DNA from: Chromera velia
Lineage: Eukaryota > Sar > Chromeraceae
Direction: 5' to 3'
Assembly: GCA_018398765.1 (NCBI GenBank)
Contig: JAHBMJ010002734.1
Span: 1 to 16,391, forward strand
Length of the DNA stretch: 16,391 nucleotides
Position 1 is the stretch's first letter, and each line of letters begins with the position of its first letter. The translations under genes and the position numbers were made by a program. Below the pieces are notes generated by a model that did not search any database, was not told where the DNA came from, and saw nothing but the letters and a program-made list of their open reading frames with translations. Shown here piece by piece: positions 1 to 9,204 of the stretch.

Positions 1-487
1 ATTTTCTTTCACACAGAAAATGCATGCCTCCTGAATCAACCTGCACGCACTCACGCGTATACACATGGATCTTCTTTCATACAGAATTCTTTTTCAGGGA
101 GTGCATTTTCTTTCACACAGAAAATGCATGCCTCCTGAATCAACCTGCACGCACTCACGCGTATACACATGGATCTTCTTTCATACAGAATTCTTTTTCA
201 GGGAGTGCATTTTCTTTCACACAGAAAATGCATGCCTCCTGAATCAACCTGCACGCACTCACGCGTATACACATGGATCTTCTTTCATACAGAATTCTTT
301 TTCAGGGAGTGCATTTTCTTTCACACAGAAAATGCATGCCTCCTGAATCAACCTGCACGCACTCACGCGTATACACATGGATCTTCTTTCATACAGAATT
401 CTTTTTCAGGGAGTGCATTTTCTTTCACACAGAAAATGCATGCCTCCTGAATCAACCTGCACGCACTCACGCGTATACACATGGATC
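1..487. repeat. 104-bp tandem satellite, about 4.7 copies, open at the left edge
   Basis: Copies begin at 1, 105, 209, 313 and 417, and the last one stops near 487. I see no differences between copies, so amplification is recent or the array is homogenised. Each unit holds a perfect hairpin, TGCATTTTCT / AGAAAATGCA around a 7-nt loop, and a related second block with CTTTCATACAGAATT. The continuous open frames across the array arise because 104 is not a multiple of 3 and the unit lacks stops in some frames; I do not regard them as genes. The array lies just beyond the 3' end of the MAPK gene and probably continues to the left of the window. Confidence 0.95.
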
Positions 488-914
488 AGAGTGAGAAAGA
501 GAGAGAAAGTCACGAAGTCTAGATGCACTTGCATCTAATCGCTGCACGAGAGCGAGTGAGACCGGTCCCCGCGTCTTGTCGGACAGAAAGACAGCGACGG
601 ATTTGCAAATAGAACCAGAAGAAACCATCGTCTCAACTTCACAAACTATCTTTGCAGTCAAATTCTGCTTAATTCTTTCTCTCTCTGTGCCTGCCCAGTG
701 CAGGGAGGGAAGATCCCCTCGATCACAAAGTAACCATCAACCCCTAGCACCATCTTGTATCGCTTCTTGGCAGAAAAAAAGAAAAAATTCACTCCACCAA
801 CCCCGTGAATCTGCCTACACAGTCACACACACACTCACTTACTCACTTACTCACTTACTCACTCACTCACTCACTCACTTATTCACACTCTCACTGACTC
901 ACTGGCTGACTTAC
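488..914. other. 3' flank of the MAPK gene with a degenerate ACTC microsatellite
   Basis: This stretch holds the 3' UTR or last intron of the minus-strand kinase. Positions 823-910 are a degenerate (ACTC/ACTT)n run, including an (AC)n start. On the minus strand there are two plausible 3' splice sites with pyrimidine tracts, near 541 (CTCGTGCAG) and near 770 (TTTCTGCCAAG). Either would add only a few codons to the kinase before a stop. No independent gene is recognisable. Confidence 0.5.
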
Positions 915-2284
915 TTACTTCTCGTATTCAAAGTCGAAAGGCTTGTCCAGCGTAGGCTCGTCTGACGGGTCGTGGAGGTGTGCTAGGTACCTGCAATCAG
1001 CCAGTCAGTGAGCCATGAGACAGACGAAGGGGCGTTATTTGACTTGAAGAGAAAAGCAAATGATGGAGGGCAGGACATGACGAATCAAAAAGAAGTATGG
1101 GAAGTTCCAAGAGCGAAAAAGATGGAGGAAGAGACACAAGGGGAGGACCAAAACAGAAACAGGGAGCACCCATAGCGGCAACAAGAGGCAGGAAAACAAG
1201 TTGGAAGGCAAAGCAACACGCATAGAGATACTCGAAAACTGACGTCCGAGAGCTCCCATTCGTCTCTCTTTGCCACGTCTTGCTGCCCGTCTGTCTGTCT
1301 GTCTGTCTGTCTATCTGTCTACGGCTGTCTACCTTTCTGCCTCTTTGTCTCTGTACTGTTGGACTGACGGGTGTCTGAGTGCCTCATGGGCTGTCGCCCT
1401 CTTTGCCGGGTTGAACTTCAAAAGCTTCTTGAGGAGATCGAGGGCCTCCGGAGGGGCGTTGGGGAACTTTGCCTTCAGATCAGCCTGCACTCATTAATGC
1501 ATTCATTCATGAATTTGGTGGGTGGTGTGTAGACTCACGCACTCATTCGTGTGGTCCACTCATGCACTCATGTCGGGATCCCTGTATGAGTCATTTTTTT
1601 ACTCAATTGATCCTTCAAGAAATGCGCCTGTCGCCTCCTCATTCAGTCATCCGAAGAGTTTCAGATCCACATAGACAGCTGTGCTCCACTGTTACATTTT
1701 CTCTCTCCTCGAAGTACTTGCATTCCCTCCTTGATTCTCCCTAGTCACCATGCATCATTTTATGACTGATCAAAGACCCGCCTGCTCAATGCTTGATTGG
1801 TGGGCTTCCAAGACGGATTGTTGACGAACTGTCAAATTGATTTAGCGGGCCAGAAAGACAAACTAAACGAATGAGCTGTAGATGAAACGGAAGTCATGCA
1901 CCCCCCCTCCCACCCTCCCACCCACCCCAGGCTTGGCAGGAAGGGACTCGATGTATTTCTTCGCACGTGCGTTGGAGACAAAAGCCAAGTCCTCCTTGTC
2001 GGGAGTTCCTGCGAGAAGAGGCCAAACAGAGAGAGACCGGCCAGGAGAATGAATGCAGTTGAGGAATCAAAAAGACTTCGAGAAGAAAACTCCATCTGGA
2101 ATATTACGTATGCCACCCCCACAGCAAGACCTTCCTCATCGAGACTTCCCGCAATCTATCTCATCGCAAAGTTACATGTTGGGTGAATAAGTTTGCATGG
2201 AGGGACTTCAAGCAAATTGAGGGCGAAATTGTGAATGTGAGTACAGTAGGTGGAAGTCACTAAGCCTTCAGAGATCTAGGAGGA

Positions 2285-2315
<31 letters not shown>

Positions 2316-2716
2316 GAGACAGGGAAGCAAAGGGACTGAGAGGGGGAGATGGGTTTTCTCCCGGACAAGATCTATGATCTTGGTTCCACAACCTTCGACC
2401 GAAACACTGAGTGAGTCCAGCAAACGTCATGCACCTATCACTCTCTTCTGCACGGCCATTCATTTCACCCTCCCTGCCTGCCTGCGCGCTTGCCTACGTG
2501 CGGGACTCCCTCACTCACTCACCGAGGAGATCGATCATCTGGTTCACCTGGTTGATGTAGTCTGTGCCAGGCAGAAGAGTCTTTCTGCAGATTCGTTCAA
2601 AGCAAAGGAAAGGCAAATTAGGCGGCAAATTACACGGGTGTGCACGAGTGTGTGCATGCGTCATTTCGTCTTGTCCTTTCTTCAGTCGACATACAGAAAC
2701 AAATTTCCACTTTGTG

Positions 2717-2764
<48 letters not shown>

Positions 2765-2809
2765 TGTGTGCGTGCGTGCGTGCGCGTGTGTTTGTGTGTT
2801 TGTGTGTTT

Positions 2810-2850
<41 letters not shown>

Positions 2851-2873
2851 CGTGCGTGTGTGTTTGTGTGTTT

Positions 2874-2912
<39 letters not shown>

Positions 2913-3462
2913 TGCGCGCATGTGTGGGTGGGTGAGCGGGATGCATCCTGCGTGCACATGCAATGAACGAATTGGTCACCCTTTCACCCTCAAAACGACC
3001 CTCTGCATTCTACCAACCTCCCCAACAATTCCGCAAAGATGCACCCGACCGCCCAGATGTCGATACCCTTCGCGTACTGCACGCAAAAACAGAGAAACAG
3101 AAAAGGAGATCAAGGCGAAAAGACGGCAGGCGAGAGAAAGGAGAACAGAGAGATGGAGAGAAATAGGCAGAGAGAGATGCAGATGAAATGGGCGGGTGAG
3201 GGTGGGCGATCTACTGAGCACGGTTCTTCCCCCCTCCCTCCACAATTTTCGGTGTTCCCACCTAGCCATACACTTTGGATTCCGAGGCAGAACAAAAAAG
3301 CCGCCGTCCGCCTACTGACCTCCTGCGAGGAGAGCATCACCTCAGGCGCCCTGTACCACCTGCAGAAAAGAGACAGGCACGCAGACAGATTGGTAGATCG
3401 ATAGATAGATAAAGAGAGAGAGATATAGATAGAGAGAGAGAGAGAGAGGGAGAGAGAGAGAG

Positions 3463-3496
<34 letters not shown>

Positions 3497-4420
3497 ATCG
3501 GATGAACGTGTCAAGTCAGGGACTGCGTACTTTGCGACGATGCGGGTGGTGGGGATGGGAAAAAGGAAAGTAGAAACGAAAAACAGTTGAACGATTGTGC
3601 CATTGAAACTCAAGAAAAGAACCGCGGGAAAGACAGAGGGATGAAACGAGTGGTGGGGAAAATGATCTCAACGTGCATCCAAGAAGTACACGAATTTTGC
3701 GTATTCCTGCCTGCCCTTTTGTCTTTTCTCAAATTTCCTTTTCTAACCTCGTCACGACGTATTCTGTCAGCAGTTCCTTCTCGTCTCCTTTGGCCGCCTC
3801 TGCACCCTCTTTTTCTCCCGCTGCGACTCCACGGGCAAGTCCGAAGTCGCTGCAAGCAAGAAAGGTGTACAGGGAAGGAAAGGCGCGTGAATTGGAGGGA
3901 CGAGTTGTACAGTATGAAGAAAGGAACGACAGTTTCAGACAGGAAACATTAGAGACCTACGTGAAAGCTTTATAGAGAGCTTCGGTCCTTTCTTGCGGAC
4001 TTGAAGGAAGAAAGAAGCATTCTAAGAAAAAGGAGCCGGCCGTCTTGGAAGAAAGCAATATTTTCTCTTACCGCCGGCCTTGTTCTCCTCTCATCCCGCA
4101 AACTAATTCACAAGCAAGCTTCTCTTCCGACGGACACGCTGAACACTCCCACGAAGGGCAAATACACAAAACCAAGATTGGAAGAGAAGGGGGAACTCAC
4201 CAAATCCTCAAGTCGCAGTTTTGGTTCACCAAGAGGTTGCCTGGCTTTAGGTCCCTGCATGCAGGTGTGAGGGGGGGGGGAGGGAGAGGAGGGTTGTGAA
4301 TGGAAAGGGCAACAGCTAGTGAATGGAGATGCAAACAAGAGTCCAAGGCACTCTGCCTCTCTCCGGACATCTCCCAGTCTTCGTGTCTTTTCTATATTCT
4401 GTGTCCCTGTGCGCGTGCGC

Positions 4421-4451
<31 letters not shown>

Positions 4452-4993
4452 TGTGTGTACTTTCCATCTCTCAGAATCTCGGTGGTCTGGGGGCATCCGT
4501 TCTTTGTCTCTCTGTCTCTCTTTCTCCCCCCTGCCCGTTTTTCGTCTTTCTTGTTTCCTGTTCCCCCCTCTGCTTCCTCTTCTTTTGCTTTGCTGCCTTC
4601 CGTAGATTCTCGAGCTCTCTTGCATACACCTTGGGAGGAAGCGGAAGCAAGAGAAGAAAACTGAGAAAGGCAAGCTTCGCATGGCCGTTCTGCATACCTG
4701 TGAATAATACCTGCGGAGTGCATGAAGAGCACCGCCCGAAGAATTTGGTAGAGAAAGTATTGAATGTGCTCGTTCATCAGAGCTTGCTTCGATCTGACAA
4801 CCCGGGCGAGATCTGTTTCCATCTGATTCGTGACGATATAAATGTCCTCAAAAGGCTTCCTGCAATAAACATGGGGGCGCATGAGCATGCGCTCCACGTG
4901 CGGTCGACACCGTCCAGAGGAGTTCATCTGTCACGTCCTGTTCATGTAATGCATGAGTGTGTGAGAGTGAGCGTGTGAACGTGTGAACATGTA

Positions 4994-5030
<37 letters not shown>

Positions 5031-5767
5031 TGCGACGACCTGGATCCCTCAACAACTCCAACTTTTGCTCTCCACCTCTAAAGTCGCGGCATCTTCTCTC
5101 TCGAAAACATGCACAACACACTTCCTCTCGATGCAAGATCGAACAGGCGACAGGTGCCGCGCAAGCGAATAGGTCAGGAATTTGACTGACCTTTCTGCGT
5201 CTCTCTGCAAAAACAAGAAAATTGACTGACCCCGGGGGCGAGCCCATGACGTCAATCAGTTGGATTATATTCTCGTGCTTCACCTGTTGCAACAGGCGCA
5301 GCTCTCTGAGAATTCTCTTGGCGTCAACGATGTCTGTGAACGCCCGCTTAATCTTCTTGATGGCAACCTTTGCACCGGTTTTCGTATCTTGCCCAGCACA
5401 AACTGCAGCAAGTATACATATATCAGACACCAACAAATTCTGAGTATCTGTTCAATGCCAAGAAAGCTTAATAAAAAAGTGACTTACCCAATCCATAGGC
5501 ACCACTCCCGATAACCTTCGTGACTTCGTACCTGCAGAAGCCGAATGCAACGGTGGTATGTTCTTATAAATGAGTGACCAAAGCAACACGCAGCTACAGG
5601 CACCGCAAAAAAGTTCCGCTCACTCCTGACCGCTCGTCAATGCTCAATTTCGTGACAGAAGTTCCGTCAACCACCTCTGTTGTGGCCCATTTGTACCCAA
5701 ATGCACTGGACACGGTACTGCGCTTCCTGTCCTTCTCCCCTTTTGAGGAAGAGGAGGAGGAAGACAT
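915..5767 (-). CDS. Mitogen-activated protein kinase, TEY class, 12 exons, about 368 residues
   Basis: Serine/threonine kinase of the MAPK (CMGC) family, a cytoplasmic or nuclear signalling enzyme activated by dual phosphorylation. Exons on the minus strand: 5631-5767, 5488-5531, 5231-5402, 4698-4859, 4201-4254, 3748-3849, 3320-3359, 3018-3076, 2523-2584, 1926-2008, 1369-1484, 915-990. They sum to 1107 nt and every phase joins. Motifs seen: poly-Ser N-terminus (residues 2-8), glycine loop IGSGAYGLV (53-61), VAIKK (73-77), threonine gatekeeper in YIVTNQM (T128), HRDLKPGN (171-178), DFGLAR (191-196), TEY (218-220), RWYRAPE (224-230), DIWAVGC (243-249) and common-docking motif HDPSDEP (350-356). 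A 21-residue Ala/Glu/Lys-rich stretch separates DFGLAR from TEY; ERK2 has 12. The first ATG is taken because exon 1 then joins the RYE at the start of the kinase fold in phase. The C-terminus is uncertain: the TAA lies inside a good 5' splice site. The ERK, p38 or ERK7 orthologue group is not settled. Confidence 0.9.
1289..1320. repeat. (CTGT)n microsatellite in MAPK intron 11
   Basis: Short run of CTGT units with one CTAT interruption, inside the intron between exons 11 and 12 of the kinase gene. No coding role is apparent. Confidence 0.9.
2286..2321. repeat. (GA)n microsatellite in MAPK intron 9
   Basis: Nearly pure GA run with two small interruptions. On the sense strand of the kinase gene it is a CT-rich tract, but it lies about 280 bp upstream of the exon 10 acceptor, so it is probably not the functional pyrimidine tract. 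Confidence 0.9.
2719..2936. repeat. Compound (CT)n(GT)n microsatellite with a doubled internal block
   Basis: About 218 bp of CT followed by GT, lying in MAPK intron 8. Within the GT part, a block of GTGC units followed by repeated TGTGTTTG units occurs twice, so the tract grew partly by duplicating a longer unit. Long open frames seen here on both strands are low-complexity artefacts. Confidence 0.95.
3397..3498. repeat. (GATA)n/(GA)n microsatellite in MAPK intron 6
   Basis: Alternating blocks of GATA and GA units, about 100 bp. It reads as TATC/TC on the kinase sense strand and lies about 40 bp downstream of the exon 7 start in plus coordinates, so it sits just upstream of the exon 7 acceptor in transcription order and could contribute pyrimidine content. 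Confidence 0.9.
4409..4458. repeat. (GC)n(GT)n alternating purine-pyrimidine tract in MAPK intron 4
   Basis: About 50 bp of strictly alternating purine and pyrimidine, first GC-rich and then GT. This composition is the classic substrate for left-handed Z-DNA under supercoiling; formation in vivo is inference. Confidence 0.9.
4993..5029. repeat. (GT)n microsatellite in MAPK intron 3
   Basis: GT dinucleotide run of about 30 bp in the intron between exons 3 and 4 of the kinase gene. Confidence 0.9.
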
Positions 5768-6465
5768 CTTGTGAGCGGGGTCGCTCGCTCCGACAACTTT
5801 AATTCTCGCGGGTTCAAGCAGTCTAGGAAATTAGAGGGGACATGCAGGTTTTAGACAATGGTGAGGAGTGAAAGAATGCAGAAGTAGCTTGCCCTGTGCG
5901 CGAGAAAGAAACATATATATATATATATATATATATATGCCCTGCAGGACACACATATATGTGTGTAGCTACAGCTACAGATATCGATGCTCCACATTGA
6001 GCGGATCGATCGATCGATCGCGCCAAAAAATCGATTCGTCGCGCGCGGAGCCAAAAACTTTGCGGCCTTCCATTTAAGGATCCGTGGTGTAAACTGTAAA
6101 AGATCCGGCTGGGGACGAAGAACCAAATATGGAGGGCAACTCTGAAAGTTTTAAGGTGTGTGTCCCGTCTCTGCATGTATTGCGCAAATTAAACTTTTTA
6201 AAAAATCAAATTATACGTACGCACAACTTGTGACACACATACAGGATCGAACACACAAAAGCATGTCTATTCGACCCTGGAGCTTTGTCATTCTTCTCAT
6301 GCCTTCCTCACATCGGTTTGAAAGGCTTGAGAGAGTCTGGGGGCAGCAAAGTCTAAGAACCAGTAACGTTTGATAGAAGATCTTGGTCTTCCTGCTTCGT
6401 CTAAAGAGACAAACAGACGCACAGGTTGGAAGAAAAGAAAGCAACTGTACTAGCTGTCGTCAACC
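5768..6465. promoter_or_regulatory. Divergent intergenic region between MAPK and SPAG6 start codons
   Basis: The two start codons lie 698 bp apart, head to head, so both 5' UTRs and both promoters must fit here unless an upstream non-coding exon exists. Visible elements are an (AT)13 run (5913-5938), a perfect 18-bp palindrome ACACACATATATGTGTGT (5949-5966), a repeated AGCTACAGCTACAG, a (GATC)n run (6004-6020) and an AT-rich patch with homopolymer A/T around 6187-6215. I cannot place a transcription start; coccidian promoters usually lack a TATA box. Shared control of the two genes is a possibility, not shown. Confidence 0.6.
5913..5938. repeat. (AT)13 microsatellite in the divergent promoter region
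   Basis: Thirteen uninterrupted AT dinucleotides between the two divergent genes. Length variation here could alter the spacing of promoter elements; that is inference. Confidence 0.95.
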
Positions 6466-8382
6466 ATGAGTCGTGCGGTCCTTCAAGTATTTGAGGAGTA
6501 CCAGAAGGCACGCGTAGCCTTCGTGCAGACTGTCGCAGATCTTGCTACACGGCCCCAGAACATCGACGCGCTCCAAAATGCAGGTGAGTAGAGAGTTTCG
6601 ATGTGTTTCGAAGCAACAGGACTGAAGGTGTTGCATCACTGGCTAGAGGAGCTGGAGCGGGGGCGTCTTTGGTCTGGTGAAGTTGTTCTCTCCCTAAAGC
6701 ATTTTCATTCTAATATGTATTTTTCTTTCTTCGTCGGGGAGCCAAACGGGTCTCCAAGCATCTCTTCCTTCCGAAATATATATATATATATATATGTGTG
6801 TGTAATGGTCCCATTTGTTTTGTATATATTTGTATTGTGTGTATGTGTGCAGGGGTGATGGCTCTCTTGCGTCCTCTGCTCTTGGATAACGTCGCATCAA
6901 TCCAACAGTCCGCAGCTCTTGCCCTCGGCCGATTGGCGAACTATTCGGAAGACCTGGCAGAAGCCGTGGTGACTCACGAAATCCTCCCCCAACTTGTCTA
7001 CTCTTTGGGACAACAGAACGTGAGTGGATAGAAGGAAGAACTGAGATGTTCTGCGTGAGATCACAACATGAAAGGATGAGAGTGAAGGCTCTTTGTGAGT
7101 AGAAATGGACCAGGAAGGTGCCTCTTGCTGGACTTTTTTTGGGATCATGTTTGTAGTGTCACTATGTGTTTGTATGAATGCGAGCGTTTTTTGTACACTC
7201 TTTGCAGAGATTCTACAAAAAGGCTGCTGCTTTCGTTCTCCGTGCGGTCGCAAAGCACTCCCCTCACCTGGCTCAGGTAAATTCGAATTGACCTCTCTCT
7301 TTTCATCTTGCTGCACAGCCTGTCAGAGGCTGCGTTCTTTCGTGCGCCTGTCCAGCTCTATGTGCTCCCCCCTATCTGTACATCCGTCTGATTGTTTGTC
7401 TGGCTGACTGACTGAGTGACTTTTCCACTGGCACTTTATTTGGCCACGTCTTTCCCACGCACTCTTACTTCCGGTGTCGGTCCATCCGTCTGTCACTCTG
7501 CATGTCTGTCTGTCTGTCTCTCCGGGTGTTTGTGTTTCGTAGTCATTTTTATCACCCACTCACCCACTGGCGTAGTCGTGTATCACCCAGTCCTTTCTGC
7601 GTAGTCATCAGTGCGAGGCCTGGAACTTGTCGCACCCTTTCCATCTCTCTGGCATCTGATTGCCAAACGTTCCTTTCATTGAATTCATCATTCCTCGATC
7701 GGACCCTGGCGGTGCTTCTTGTCCCCAAAACCGTATGAACATCTCAATCACAGTACATGTCTTTTCTACTTATTTTGCAGGCCGTTGTCGATTCTGGGGC
7801 ACTGGATGCCCTTGTGACCTGTCTGGAAGGATTCGACCCTTCGGTCTCTGAGGCAGCTGCCTGGGCTCTCGGGTACATCGCGCGTCACTCCAAGGAACTC
7901 GCACAGACCGTGGTGGATGCAGGCGCAGTTCCCCTTTTGGTCCACTGCTTCCAAGAACCTGAACTGACTCTGAAGAGAATCTCTGCAAGCGCACTCTCCG
8001 ACATCTCCAAACACTCTCCCGAACTTGCACAGGTAGGTCGCTGGTTGACTATCTATCTCTCCCGAACCGCAGTTTGCTGGTTGACTATCTATCTCTCCCG
8101 AACCGCAGTTTGCTGATTGACTATCTATCTCTCCCGAACCGCAGTTTGCTGGTTGACTATCTCTCTCTCCCGAACCGCAGTTTGCTGGCTATCTATCTCT
8201 CCCGAACCGCAGTTTGCTGGTCGCTTTTCGTATCTTTTCCCACGATTCCAATTTGTTTCTCTCTTCCCCCCCTTTTTTTGCTGCATCCATCACTGCAGAC
8301 AGTGGTTGATGCCGGAGCTGTGACCCTCCTCTCGAAGGACATTTCCCACATGGATGGACCCCTCAAGAGACAGGTCGGTCTT

Positions 8383-8421
<39 letters not shown>

Positions 8422-9168
8422 GACCCTGAGAGAGCGCGCCAAAAGAAGAAAAAAAGAAACAGAACAGAAGAGAATGAAGAAGGAGAAAAAGGGAAAGAAA
8501 AGACGATATAGTCTGTCTGTCTCTCTGGTATGTTTGGGGGTCCTGTCTTCGATCCTTTCGCAGTCCTCGATTTCTTCCCTTGCCTTTCGATCTTTCTTTC
8601 TTTCCTTCTCTCTGAGTGATGACGGAAACTTGCTCTCGGTTGTTCAATTGCGCTTTGACTGAAAACACTTACTTGCTCTGAAAGGAGTCTGCATACACCT
8701 CGACCTGCTCACTCCCTATCCCTGTGCGTGCGTGCGTGTGTGTTTCTTTACATGCAGGTGTGTGGGTGCCTGTCCCAGATTGCGAAGCACTCTATAGATC
8801 TTGCCGAGGTCGTCGTGGAGGCGGAGGTCTTCCCGAGAATTCTCCACTGCCTGAAGGACACCGACGAGTGCGTGAGGAGGAACGCGGCTACCTGCGTGAG
8901 AGAAATCTCCAGACACACACCGGACCTCGCCAAACTTGTGGTCAACGCAGGCGGGGTCGCTGCTCTGGTCGACTACATCACCGACGCAAGGGGAAACAAC
9001 CGGCTGCCGGGCATCATGACACTAGGGTGGGTCAGCTGTCTTGCTCCGCTCAGCTGGGCGGGCGCTTGGATGGATGGGTGCCTTCATGGAACTCCACTGA
9101 ATGCAAAAATGGATAGTTGATTCATATTCATGTGGATGTTTTGTGGTCTTCTTTTAGGATCTGCGCTT

Positions 9169-9204
<36 letters not shown>

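Noticed and set aside
1-487. CRISPR-like regularly spaced repeats
   Set aside because: The repeat has no variable spacers, the units are contiguous, and the genes are spliced eukaryotic genes.
24-494. Several long overlapping open frames across the left-edge array
   Set aside because: They are one 104-bp repeat read in shifting frames; no start context, splice signals or protein family supports them.
2374-3186. A 270-codon plus-strand frame and matching His/Thr-rich minus-strand frames
   Set aside because: They run through the CT/GT microsatellite in a kinase intron and translate to low-complexity Cys/Val or His/Thr strings.
915-5767. Kinase as a cyclin-dependent kinase rather than a MAPK
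   Set aside because: There is no PSTAIRE helix, and the TEY motif plus HDPSDEP docking sequence are MAPK hallmarks.
5903-6030. Origin or centromere-like element from the AT and GATC runs
   Set aside because: The runs are short and ordinary for microsatellites; no further evidence supports a special role.
8074-8511. A 145-codon frame in SPAG6 introns 4-5
   Set aside because: It translates the 36-bp minisatellite and a CTGT run; the conserved armadillo frame explains the exon inside it.
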